From positions 1-44,837 of the forward strand of contig JALEVV010000007.1 in the NCBI GenBank assembly GCA_022788185.1: DNA of 44,837 nucleotides, read 5' to 3'. Of the stretch, positions 15,290 through 23,516 are shown piece after piece. Position numbers and translations under genes: made by a program. Numbering within the stretch: the first letter of the stretch is position 1; each line of letters begins with the position of its first letter. A model generated the notes under the pieces. That model was not told the DNA's origin. It ran no database searches and was given only the letters and a program-made list of their open reading frames with translations. The stretch comes from Spirochaetales bacterium. Lineage in GTDB: Bacteria; Spirochaetota; Spirochaetia; Sphaerochaetales; Sphaerochaetaceae.

Positions 15290-16165
15290 CTAACCGTTCA
15301 GCATGGTTCCGATACCATCCTCGGTGAAGATTTCGAGGAGGATCGAGTGGGGAATCCTTCCGTCAAGCACGTGCACGCTCATGACACCCTTTTCAAGGGC
15401 ATCGAGACAGCACTCAGTCTTGGGAATCATGCCGCCGTTGATCGTGCCGTCGGCGATGAGTGCAAGGGCCTCTGATTTGGACAGCCTCTTGATAAGACTC
15501 TCAGGATCATCCTTGTCCCTCATGATGCCGTCCACATCGGTCATGAAGACCAGCTTCTGGGCGTGCAGTGCACCTGCAACGGCAGATGCCGCATAGTCGG
15601 CATTGATGTTGTATGTGAAGCCGTCCTTATCGGTTCCGATCGGGGAGATGACGGGAACAAAGCCCGCATCCATAAGAGTGTCCATGAGAGTGGTGTCGAT
15701 TTTATCAATCTGTCCTACAAAGCCCAGGTCCCTGCCCTTCTCGTCCTCCTTCTTTGAGGCAGTGAAGGTGTTACCGTCCTTTCCGTTAATCGAACAGGCA
15801 TGGATGCCAACTGACTCAAGGTCCTTTACGAGACTCTTTCCGATGGAACCGGAAAGGACCATTTCAGCCACATCGGCTGTCTCACTGTCGGTGACCCGGA
15901 GACCGTCGATGAATACCGATTCCTTTCCCATTCTTTTCAGAAGTGCCGAGATCTCCTTACCACCGCCATGGACGACGACGGGCCTGAGTCCCAGGAACTT
16001 GAGCATTGCGATATCCGTGATGACTGCCTTCTTGAGGGTGGCATCCACCATTGCGGAGCCACCGTACTTGATAACGACGGTAGTACCCCTGAACTTCCTG
16101 ATATAGGGAATTGCCTCAATGAGGACTTCCGCCTTTCTGACGCTGTTTTCCTGTCTTTCCGTCAT
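15290..16165 (-). CDS. argB: Acetylglutamate kinase
   Basis: 291 residues. Amino-acid kinase fold, phosphorylating N-acetylglutamate with ATP. Motifs: RGTTVVIKYGGSAM near residue 30 (phosphate loop and Lys), RPVVVHGGGKEIS, and a C-terminal IPKTECCLDALEKGV segment. An N-terminal helix (RKAEVLIEAIPYIRKF) is usual for bacterial ArgB and, in hexameric forms, is linked to arginine inhibition. The start at ATG 16165 follows AGGAG at 8 nt. It overlaps the annotated argJ end by 50 nt only because of the argJ frameshift; in the ancestral reading the argJ stop would be 2 nt before this ATG. Confidence 0.93.
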   Translation of the reverse strand: MTERQENSVRKAEVLIEAIPYIRKFRGTTVVIKYGGSAMVDATLKKAVITDIAMLKFLGLRPVVVHGGGKEISALLKRMGKESVFIDGLRVTDSETADVAEMVLSGSIGKSLVKDLESVGIHACSINGKDGNTFTASKKEDEKGRDLGFVGQIDKIDTTLMDTLMDAGFVPVISPIGTDKDGFTYNINADYAASAVAGALHAQKLVFMTDVDGIMRDKDDPESLIKRLSKSEALALIADGTINGGMIPKTECCLDALEKGVMSVHVLDGRIPHSILLEIFTEDGIGTMLNG

Positions 16166-17375
16166 TGTCAGCTCCTGTAATCGCCGTTGATGCGGACATA
16201 CTCATAGTGAGGTCACAGCCCCACGCCTCAGCGGAGGCACTGCCGTCGGAAAGCTCAGCAAGCACTCCCACTTCCTTCTCAAGGAGGATCTTCTTGGCAA
16301 GCTCCTCATCAAATGCAAGGGGCTCACCTGCCTTAAGGGTCTGGATCTTTCCTGCCGCGGAGGTGAAATACAGATCAACTCTGGAAGGATCGAATTCGGC
16401 ACCGGAGTATCCCATGGCACAGAGGATTCTGCCCCAGTTGGCATCGGAACCGAAGAAAGCTGCCTTCACCAGATTGGATGAAACGATGGAGCGGGCAAGG
16501 ATCTTTGCATTCACATTGTCCTTTGCACCGTTTACCCTGACCTCGATGAACTTCTCTGCACCCTCGCCGTCCTTTACCAGCATCTTTGCAAGCCCCCTGA
16601 GGACTTCCTTAAGGGCGGATGCGAACCAGATATATGCTTCACCTGAGGAGCACTCAGCTCCGGACATGCCGTTTGCAAGCACGAAGCATGAGTCATTGGT
16701 GGAAGTATCCCCGTCAACGCTTATCATGTTGAAGGTATCGTCGACACTCTCGCCCACAAGCTTCTGAAGGACTTCAGTGGAAACTGCTGCATCGGTCATG
16801 ATGAAGGAAAGTGTCGTTGCCATGTTGGGGTGAATCATGCCGGATCCCTTGGAGAAGCCGGTTACGGTAACCTTCTTTCCGCCGGTTTCAAACTGGGCGG
16901 AAACGCACTTCCTGTGGGTATCTGTGGTAAGGACTGAGTCGGAGCAGGCATTCATGTGCTCCTCATCCCTTCCGAGTGTGGATGCGGCACTCTCGATTCC
17001 CGCAATTATCTTATCCATGGGAAGGGGAACCCCGATTACGCCGGTGGAGGCAATGAAGTAGTCAGCGGCCTCACCACCCAGGAGCTCTGCAGCCTTTGCC
17101 GCCATGGCCCTGGTGTCCTCATAGCCCTTCTCACCGGTACATGCGTTCGCATTACCGCTGTTCATGACCACACCGAGTTTCGGTGTTCCCTTTATCGACA
17201 TGTCATAGACCACCGGAGCGGCCTTGACCCTGTTTGTCGTATATGCTGAGCCGGATGTGCACGGTACATCGCTTTTGATGATACCCATGTCCAGCTTTAC
17301 CTTCTTTATTCCTGCATGCACTCCGGAAAGGGAAAAACCCTCCGGAAGGATCATGTGATTCTTAACTTCTATCAT
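16116..17375 (-). CDS. argJ: Bifunctional ornithine acetyltransferase / N-acetylglutamate synthase, frameshifted at the 3' end
   Basis: 419 codons as read. Moves the acetyl group from acetylornithine to glutamate, recycling it in the cyclic arginine pathway. Motifs: KSDVPCTSGSAYTTNRVKAA, GVIGVPLPM, KGSGMIHPNMATTLSF (autocleavage before the catalytic Thr in MAT) and VDGDTSTNDS. The protein should end WGCDLT-YEYVRINGDYRS, but those residues are in another frame: after GACCTCAC one base appears to be missing (about 16206), so the frame runs on into argB with 17 unrelated residues (ending KGGSPH). In the shifted frame the stop (TGA, 16168-16170) abuts argB. Sequencing error, true mutation or frameshifting cannot be separated here. 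Starts in a 4-nt overlap with argC. Confidence 0.88.
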   Translation of the reverse strand: MIEVKNHMILPEGFSLSGVHAGIKKVKLDMGIIKSDVPCTSGSAYTTNRVKAAPVVYDMSIKGTPKLGVVMNSGNANACTGEKGYEDTRAMAAKAAELLGGEAADYFIASTGVIGVPLPMDKIIAGIESAASTLGRDEEHMNACSDSVLTTDTHRKCVSAQFETGGKKVTVTGFSKGSGMIHPNMATTLSFIMTDAAVSTEVLQKLVGESVDDTFNMISVDGDTSTNDSCFVLANGMSGAECSSGEAYIWFASALKEVLRGLAKMLVKDGEGAEKFIEVRVNGAKDNVNAKILARSIVSSNLVKAAFFGSDANWGRILCAMGYSGAEFDPSRVDLYFTSAAGKIQTLKAGEPLAFDEELAKKILLEKEVGVLAELSDGSASAEAWGCDLTMSMSASTAITGADNDGKTGKQRQKGGSPH

Positions 17376-18403
17376 ACTCCGCCTGCTGCTTCGAGGCCTG
17401 CCGTCTCGGCAAGGCCGAAGAGGATGTTCATGTTCTGTACCGCCTGACCGGCAGCACCCTTAACCAGATTGTCTATCGCACCAAGGGCCGTTATCCTTCC
17501 GGTACGCCTGTTTATCTTCCATGCAATGTCCACCCTGTTCGTGTTACGGACAAAGCGTGTCTCGGGGAGGTATGATGCAAGTCTTATGAATGCTTCCCCG
17601 TCATAGGCCGTGTGGTATGCCCTGCTGACATCTTCCTCACTGACTCCGTCCTTCAGCTTTGCATAACACGTTGAAAGGATGCCCCGCTGCATCGGGACAA
17701 GATGCGGAGTGAAGTCGAGGACGATATCGCTTCCCGCGGCAAGGGAGAGTTCCTGCTCGATTTCGGGAGTGTGTCTGTGTCCCGCAACCGAGTACGCCTT
17801 GATGCTCTCATTGACCTCACAGAAGAGGTTTGCGGTCTTCTCACTGCGGCCCGCCCCGCTGGTTCCGCTCTTTGCGTCGATGACGATGGTGTCATTGTCG
17901 ATAAGACCGTTTTTTACCAGCGGATAGAGGGTGAGGATTGAGCATGTGGTGTAGCATCCGGGATTTGCCACGAGACGCGTCTTTTTTATTTCATCCCTGT
18001 GAAGCTCGGGAAGCCCGTAAACCGCCTTCTCAAGAAGGCCCTTTGACATGTGCTCTGTTTTATACCAAGCTTCATATACATCGGCATCGTGAAGGCGGTA
18101 ATCGGCACCGAGATCAATCACGAAACACTTTGAAAGGACGTTTTCATTTACATGTGATGATGCGATTCCGTGGGGAAGGGCAAGAAAGAGCACGTCGCAC
18201 TCCTCTGCCGCCTTTTCCACGCTGTCCTCGGAGAGGACCATGTCGCAGATTCCATAAAAGAAAGGATATATGTCAGAATACTTTTTTCCCGCATAGGAAT
18301 GGGATCCCAGATATGTGATTTCAGCCTCAGGGTGAGAGGTAAGGATCCTTACCAGTTCGCTTCCTGCATATCCTGTTGCCCCGATTATTCCGGCTTTGAT
18401 CAT
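17372..18403 (-). CDS. argC: N-acetyl-gamma-glutamyl-phosphate reductase
   Basis: 343 residues from an ATG at 18403, chosen for the AGAGGAGG site 7 nt upstream and because the Rossmann start IKAGIIGATGYAGSELVRIL follows directly. NADPH-dependent reduction of acetylglutamyl phosphate. Motifs: DVLFLALPHGIAS, VIDLGADYRL, and the catalytic-Cys site LVANPGCYTTC near residue 150; C-terminal GAIDNLVKGAAGQAVQNMNI is the conserved tail. First gene of argCJBD; ARG-box-like palindromes lie just upstream. Confidence 0.94.
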   Translation of the reverse strand: MIKAGIIGATGYAGSELVRILTSHPEAEITYLGSHSYAGKKYSDIYPFFYGICDMVLSEDSVEKAAEECDVLFLALPHGIASSHVNENVLSKCFVIDLGADYRLHDADVYEAWYKTEHMSKGLLEKAVYGLPELHRDEIKKTRLVANPGCYTTCSILTLYPLVKNGLIDNDTIVIDAKSGTSGAGRSEKTANLFCEVNESIKAYSVAGHRHTPEIEQELSLAAGSDIVLDFTPHLVPMQRGILSTCYAKLKDGVSEEDVSRAYHTAYDGEAFIRLASYLPETRFVRNTNRVDIAWKINRRTGRITALGAIDNLVKGAAGQAVQNMNILFGLAETAGLEAAGGV

Positions 18404-18419
18404 ATTATGACCTCCTCTA

Positions 18420-18494
18420 TGCATATTTATACATTTCATGCCATTTTGTCTAGGCACTTTTGAATATTATTACATTTTCGATGTATTTTATTCA
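18420..18494 (-). promoter_or_regulatory. ARG-box-like operators upstream of argC
   Basis: TGCATATTTATACA (18420-18433), TGAATATTATTACA (18461-18474) and TGTATTTTATTCA (18482-18494) each resemble the ArgR box TGAAT-WWWW-ATTCA with two mismatches or one missing base. They lie 17-91 nt upstream of the argC ATG. Arginine repression through ArgR is likely; no clear -35/-10 pair was assigned between them. Confidence 0.5.
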
Positions 18495-18572
18495 GTTTTC
18501 CGAGCAATACAACACAGTACCGTACAGGAGAGTATGCATTACACCGAATTATTTGTTATGTCAACAGGGAGG

Positions 18573-18603
18573 AAAAAGATCGGGCTGCCCTTCCGGACAG
18601 CCC
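18573..18603 (-). terminator. Terminator of the xdh operon
   Basis: Minus strand GGGCTGTCC, GGAA loop, GGGCAGCCC, then GATCTTTTTCC; 10 nt after the xdhD stop. Confidence 0.85.
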
Positions 18604-18612
18604 TTATCGTAA

Positions 18613-21486
18613 TCAGAATTTACCCATTCCTTTCAGAATCTTTTCGGGTGTTATCGGCCAGGTGCGTACCCAGACGCCCGTGGCATCGGCAATTGCCATC
18701 GCTATGGCGGGAGCCGCACCATTGGTTGCGATCTCGCTGATACTCTTCGCACCGTACGGACCGTACTGGTCGTTGACGTCGATGAGCACTGCCTTAAAGT
18801 CATCGGGTGCTTCCCCGATCATCGGGGTTCCGTAGTCGGTGAAGTTCGCATTGTGGCATACGCCGTCCTTATCCAGGACCATGCCTTCATAGAGCGTGTG
18901 TCCGATACTCTTCATCGCGGCACCGTACATCTGGCAGAGCGCGATTTCCGGGTTGATCGGGGTTCCGGCATCCTGAAGTGCGTAGAACTTCATGACCTTC
19001 ACTTCTCCGGTCCTCTTATTAACTGCAACCTGGGCGAAGTGGGCACCGTATGGAATTGCCGAGTTGGCGGTAACGAAGTATCCGGTACCGACCAGCTGGC
19101 CGCGGCCGTCACCCGCAAGGGTATCATGACTGAGCTTTGCGTATGAAAGCGTCTTTCCCGTCTTTGCGGAAACGACTTCACCCGGAGCCCTGAAGGAGAG
19201 ATCCTCCTCGCATTCACCCATCTGGATCGCGGCTTCCTTAATCATCTTTTTAACCAGATCCTCGGTCGCACGGAGCGTTGCCGAAGCGGAGAAGTAGGTG
19301 CCGGATGATGCGTATGCGCCGGTGTCAAAGAGACAGGAGTCGGTGTCACCTGAGACAACAGAAATCTTATCCAGGGAAACCTTCATGTTCTCTGCAACGA
19401 TCTTTGCCGAGATGGTGTCCAGTCCGGTACCGATGTCGGCACCGCCGCTTAAGACGAGGAAGGTACCGTCGGTAAGCAGCTTGACCTGACAGTTGGAGTG
19501 GTCCAGTCCGGGAAGACCGGAGCCCTGCTGGATCATGGCAAAGCCCTTTCCGATTGTCCAGTCAGGATCATCGGAAACTTCCTTCTTACCCCACTCTATC
19601 ATCTCGGCACCCTTTTCCAGAGCTTCCTTCACGCCGCATGAGCCAACAGGCACGATGGCACCCTCACGGCCCTCTCCGAGGCCCTTGAGGATCTCAAGCA
19701 TGTAGCCTTCCTCAACGACGTTCTTCTTTGCAACCTCAAGGGGATCAAGTCCCAGTTTCCAGGACAGCTCGGCAAGAGCCGACATGATTGCAAAGTAGCC
19801 TTTGGGAGCACCGTACCCCTGATATGCACCGGTGGGTGCGATATTGGAGTAGTAGGTGTTCAGGTCATAGAACATGTTCTTCACCGCAAAGAGCGGGAGG
19901 GTCTTACTGGATGCATTCATCGGAACGGTGAGACAGTGGTTGCCGTAAGGCCCTGTGTTGGCCCTGACATCCATGTAGATTGCCGTGATTGTTCCATCCT
20001 TCTTACCACCCATCTTAACCGTGAGTCTCATCGGGTGACGGGTGGAGTTGGCGATGAACTCCTCCTCTCTGGTATTCCTGTAATAGATTGGCTTTCCGGT
20101 GATGTACGTGCAGTATGCACAGAGATCCTCGACCAGGATGTCCTGCTTTGAGCCGTAGCCGCCGCCAACTCTTTCCTTGATGACGTGAACCCTGTTCTCG
20201 CTTATACCGCAGACAGTGGCAACGATTCTTCTCAGATGCCAGGGTACCTGGGTTGAGGCATGAACCGTCAGTCTGCCGTTCTCGATCAGGGAGTAGCACA
20301 CATGGGGTTCAAGCGGGGTGCACTGAACCTGGCTGGTCTGGTAGGTCTCCTCTACGATGGCATCGGCTTCACGGAAGCCTTCCTCCAGAGAGCCTATGCC
20401 GCCGTGGGCACCGGCTGCGATGTTGTGTCTGATGTCTCCATGGAGCGGGAACTGGTAAATTACCTTTCCGTCCCTCTCATCATACTTTTCATTCTGCTTA
20501 TCGAGATCTGCGGGAGCTCCGGCGACGTACTCGATCTTTCCGTTGTGGACGAGGGGGGCGCCCTCGGCCATTGCCTCTTCCACCGTCAGTACGGGAGTCA
20601 GGGGCTCGTAAGTGACCCTGATAAGGGCCTTGGCCTTCTCGCAGGTTTCCTTATCCTTTGCCACGATCGCGGCAACGCGGTCGCCGACATGGCGTACCTT
20701 ACGGTTGATGAGCTTCCTGTCATGGGGGCTGGGTTCGGGGTTACCCTGACCGGCAGACATGTAGTAGACGTCGGGAACGTTTTTCCACGTGATGACTGCC
20801 TCGACGCCTTCAAGCTTTTCGGCTTCACTGGTGTCGATATCTGTTACATAGGCCATGGCATAGGGGCTTCTGAGGACCTCAAGGGCGTATGCTCCGGGCA
20901 TTACCTTATCCTCAACGAAGACCTTCTCACCGCGGACCAGGCTGTCACCATCAATCTTGCCGGTAGGCTTTCCGATCACATCCAGTTCTGGACGGAATGA
21001 AGGGGATACGGGAGTGACGTAGTGACCTTCCCTTCTCTCTTCCTGTACAAGCTTCACTGCAAGGTAGAAGTGCTCATAGCCCGCATCGCGGATGAATACT
21101 GAGGAAAGGGCATCCTTAACGTCTTCCCTTGTGGCATCGCCCTTATGCTCGAGAAGGTGCGTGAGAATGAGGGCCACCGTTGGCGAATTGTAGGCGCTCT
21201 GAACGACACCGGCGGCCACCATGGCCCTCTGGACGTCATTGAGCTTCCTGTCCTTTATCAGGGACTCGGCAGTCCTGATCTCGGCTCCCTCTGCCATGAA
21301 GAGCGGGATGAGGTTTGAGTATCTTACCTCATCATTGAAGATGACTGAATCGCTTCCCGCAAAGCCTTCCCCGTCATCACTGTCACGGACGGTTGAACAG
21401 CCGAGGGCGACCAGAGCCTCCCTGAGGCTGGTCATGGGATCGAGGGCCGATGATACTTTCTTACCGTTTAAGATGAAACTAACCAT
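18613..21486 (-). CDS. xdhD: XdhD-type molybdenum hydroxylase with cysteine-free ferredoxin-like N-terminus
   Basis: 957 residues, matching E. coli XdhD (YgfN) in length and order. Residues 1-145 follow the [2Fe-2S] subunit fold of xanthine dehydrogenases, but the cluster cysteines are gone: DDGEGFAGSD (37-46) stands for the C..GECGAC loop, QSAYNSP (96-102) for QCGFCxPG, FIRDAGY (131-137) for xCRCTGY. Residues about 165-957 are the molybdopterin domain: ERVGGGYGSKQDI, GAYQGYGAPKG, GGADIGTGLDTI (where TEMGQG is usual) and GAKSISEIATNGAA with the expected active-site Glu. Family link: YgfK, SsnA and XdhD are markers of selenium-dependent molybdenum hydroxylases. Overlaps ygfM by 8 nt. Substrate not provable from sequence; a purine is likely. 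Confidence 0.88.
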   Translation of the reverse strand: MVSFILNGKKVSSALDPMTSLREALVALGCSTVRDSDDGEGFAGSDSVIFNDEVRYSNLIPLFMAEGAEIRTAESLIKDRKLNDVQRAMVAAGVVQSAYNSPTVALILTHLLEHKGDATREDVKDALSSVFIRDAGYEHFYLAVKLVQEERREGHYVTPVSPSFRPELDVIGKPTGKIDGDSLVRGEKVFVEDKVMPGAYALEVLRSPYAMAYVTDIDTSEAEKLEGVEAVITWKNVPDVYYMSAGQGNPEPSPHDRKLINRKVRHVGDRVAAIVAKDKETCEKAKALIRVTYEPLTPVLTVEEAMAEGAPLVHNGKIEYVAGAPADLDKQNEKYDERDGKVIYQFPLHGDIRHNIAAGAHGGIGSLEEGFREADAIVEETYQTSQVQCTPLEPHVCYSLIENGRLTVHASTQVPWHLRRIVATVCGISENRVHVIKERVGGGYGSKQDILVEDLCAYCTYITGKPIYYRNTREEEFIANSTRHPMRLTVKMGGKKDGTITAIYMDVRANTGPYGNHCLTVPMNASSKTLPLFAVKNMFYDLNTYYSNIAPTGAYQGYGAPKGYFAIMSALAELSWKLGLDPLEVAKKNVVEEGYMLEILKGLGEGREGAIVPVGSCGVKEALEKGAEMIEWGKKEVSDDPDWTIGKGFAMIQQGSGLPGLDHSNCQVKLLTDGTFLVLSGGADIGTGLDTISAKIVAENMKVSLDKISVVSGDTDSCLFDTGAYASSGTYFSASATLRATEDLVKKMIKEAAIQMGECEEDLSFRAPGEVVSAKTGKTLSYAKLSHDTLAGDGRGQLVGTGYFVTANSAIPYGAHFAQVAVNKRTGEVKVMKFYALQDAGTPINPEIALCQMYGAAMKSIGHTLYEGMVLDKDGVCHNANFTDYGTPMIGEAPDDFKAVLIDVNDQYGPYGAKSISEIATNGAAPAIAMAIADATGVWVRTWPITPEKILKGMGKF

Positions 21487-22174
21487 TAAGCGCCTCCTTC
21501 AGGATCTCATAATTCTCTTTGACAAGATACTTCTTGTATGCGGCACTTCCGGTGATGTCATCCTTTATGTCAGCTGAAAGCGCTTCCTCTGCGGATGAAT
21601 ATATGCTTCCACCGGAAACGGCGGTGAAGTATCCCTTTCCGCTCATGGCGGAGGTTACTGCCGCATGGGAGGAGGAAGTCAGAGACTCCCGTCTCGTCAC
21701 GACCTTCACCAGGGGATCTATGAGAACACCCAGTATGATGCAGTCGCAGGAGCGATTCACATATTTGGAAAGCTCACATGTCTTTTCCCTGTCTGAGAAG
21801 ACCACGAGCTTTGCTCCGTAGGCAAGCAGCACGGGAATAAGGTAGCTGTCAGCTCTCCTGGAAGCGATGTTTCCGCCCAGGGTTGCCGCATTCTTAAGGG
21901 CGCGGGAAGCCATCTTACCGGCAGCCTCCTTAAGGGGAGCCGGCACGATCGGGGATGATTCGAGATCGGAGAAAGTCAGGGCTGAAGAGAGGAAAACTTC
22001 CTCCCCTCTCACTTCTGCCTTCCTTTCGATCAGACCGGTAAGGGGAATGACGGCTGAGGGCCTGTCGGCCTTCAGGCGAAGATCCTCGGTTCCTCCCGCG
22101 ATATACCGGGCGGAAGGAAATTCCTTCTTTTTCAGGAAACACTCGGACAGTGTTGCCGCAGTGACTTTCTCCAT
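21479..22174 (-). CDS. ygfM: FAD-binding subunit partner of XdhD
   Basis: 231 residues from the ATG at 22174, which has GGGAGG 4 nt upstream; an in-frame TTG at 22186 overlaps the ribosome site. CoxM/XdhB-type FAD domain: ARYIAGGTEDLRL (flavin-binding loop) and ALKNAATLGGNIASRRADSY near residue 100. The order xdhB-ygfM-xdhD and the pairing with xdhD match E. coli ygfM-xdhD. Shorter than XdhB, with a minimal C-terminal domain. Likely carries electrons from the Mo centre to an NAD- or ferredoxin-linked acceptor; since XdhD has no Fe-S cysteines, a separate 2Fe-2S protein (XdhC?) or YgfK would be needed in between. Confidence 0.8.
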   Translation of the reverse strand: MEKVTAATLSECFLKKKEFPSARYIAGGTEDLRLKADRPSAVIPLTGLIERKAEVRGEEVFLSSALTFSDLESSPIVPAPLKEAAGKMASRALKNAATLGGNIASRRADSYLIPVLLAYGAKLVVFSDREKTCELSKYVNRSCDCIILGVLIDPLVKVVTRRESLTSSSHAAVTSAMSGKGYFTAVSGGSIYSSAEEALSADIKDDITGSAAYKKYLVKENYEILKEALNG

Positions 22175-22188
22175 AACGCCTCCCAAAG

Positions 22189-23049
22189 CTATTCGATTAT
22201 GCCTGCCGGTGCACCGGACGCCACTTCAGAGAGGAAGTGATCAAGCATTCTTCTTGTCGTGTTTCTTCTCCACTCAGGCATTGCATGAGGGGAGATTACA
22301 GTGTCGTGGGTATCAAGGATATCTGCCTTGAGACCTTCTATCTCGGAAATACTCTTTCCGATTAACTTTTCCTCATTGGCACGGGAGCGTGCCACCTTGG
22401 GACCTGCCGCTCCGCTGGATACCCTGAAGTCCTTTATCACGCCATCCTCTGCCAGGATGAGGGCGGATAGGGAGAGCTTGCTGATGGCATTGGCCTTTCT
22501 GGTTCCTATCTTCCTGTAGTAACCATAGGTCCACTCTGCCTTGGGGATGCGGATTTCCGTGATGATCTCATCATCCCGGAGCTCTGTCTTCTTGCTGCCC
22601 TTTATGAAGTCATCAAGCAGGATGGTCCTCTCACCGCTGATGCTTTTCAGCACGACTGAGGCATCAAGGAGGATGAGGGGCTGGGGCAGATCCCCCTTGG
22701 GGGATGCGTTTCCGATATTTCCTCCGATGGTTGCACTGTTCCTGAGTGAAATTGCACCCATTAGGGAAGCGGCCTTCCTGACGAAGAAAGGAACCATTTC
22801 ACTCTCCGCAATCTCGGCAGAAGTGGTGAGGGCTCCGATGACGACGGTGCCGTCATCCTCTGTCCTGATGCCCTTAAGCTCATTAAGACCGGTAATGATC
22901 ATAATGGGAGAGGAGAACTCGGGAACGACACCCGTGCCCTTCCTGTGCTGTACCATGAGGTCAGATCCGCCTGCAAGCGGGATCGCATGCTCTTCGGCCC
23001 TTATCTTCAGAGCCTCCTCAAGGCTCTGCGGGATGAAACTTTTTACCAT
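22189..23049 (-). CDS. xdhB: Xanthine dehydrogenase FAD-binding subunit
   Basis: 286 residues. FAD_binding_5 and CO-dehydrogenase flavoprotein C-terminal domains. Motifs: AIPLAGGSDLMVQHRKG near residue 25 and ISLRNSATIGGNIGNASPKG near residue 105 (both contact FAD), then GYYRKIGTRKANAISKLS and the SSGAAGPKVARSRANEEKLI stretch of the C-terminal domain. The start overlaps the xdhC end by 7 nt. Second of two FAD subunits in the same operon, pairing with XdhA and XdhC. Confidence 0.9.
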   Translation of the reverse strand: MVKSFIPQSLEEALKIRAEEHAIPLAGGSDLMVQHRKGTGVVPEFSSPIMIITGLNELKGIRTEDDGTVVIGALTTSAEIAESEMVPFFVRKAASLMGAISLRNSATIGGNIGNASPKGDLPQPLILLDASVVLKSISGERTILLDDFIKGSKKTELRDDEIITEIRIPKAEWTYGYYRKIGTRKANAISKLSLSALILAEDGVIKDFRVSSGAAGPKVARSRANEEKLIGKSISEIEGLKADILDTHDTVISPHAMPEWRRNTTRRMLDHFLSEVASGAPAGIIE

Positions 23050-23516
23050 AGACCTTCCCCCTTCCTGCTTGCCAGCAGTATCGACTCGACAATGAGGTCA
23101 TAGCCCGTGCAGCGGCAGATGTTGCCGCTGATGGCAAGACGAACATCGGCTTCGCTGGGATGCGGGTTCTTAAGCAGAATTGCCTCTGCGGCCATTACCA
23201 TTCCCGGAATGCAGAAACCGCACTGTACGGCACCGCCTTCGGCAAAGCTTTCGACCAGGCATTTGCCCTGCTCCGTCTCACGGAGTCCCTCGATCGTGAC
23301 GATCTCACATCCGCCCACGGCTCCCACAGGGATGATACAGGAGGTAACGAGCTTCCCGTCCTTAAGGACAGAACATGCACCGCACTCACCCTCGCCGCAG
23401 CCTTCCTTAGTGCCCGTGATGCCGAAGTCATCGCGGAGCACATCCAACAGTCTCTTAAGCGGGTTACCGTCAAAGGCAACCGGCTTTCCGTTCAATCTGA
23501 ATTCGATCATGCTCAT
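23043..23516 (-). CDS. xdhC: Xanthine dehydrogenase [2Fe-2S] subunit
   Basis: 157 residues, standard length. N-terminal plant-type ferredoxin cluster: C40, C45, C48 (CGEGECGAC) and C60. C-terminal helical cluster domain: C99 and C102 (QCGFCIPG), C134 and C136 (ICRCTGY). All eight cluster ligands are present, in contrast to the degenerate domain of XdhD. ATGA overlap with the xdhA stop. Transfers electrons from the Mo centre of XdhA to FAD on XdhB. Named after E. coli xdhC (Fe-S subunit), not the XdhC-type maturation factor. Confidence 0.92.
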   Translation of the reverse strand: MSMIEFRLNGKPVAFDGNPLKRLLDVLRDDFGITGTKEGCGEGECGACSVLKDGKLVTSCIIPVGAVGGCEIVTIEGLRETEQGKCLVESFAEGGAVQCGFCIPGMVMAAEAILLKNPHPSEADVRLAISGNICRCTGYDLIVESILLASRKGEGLW

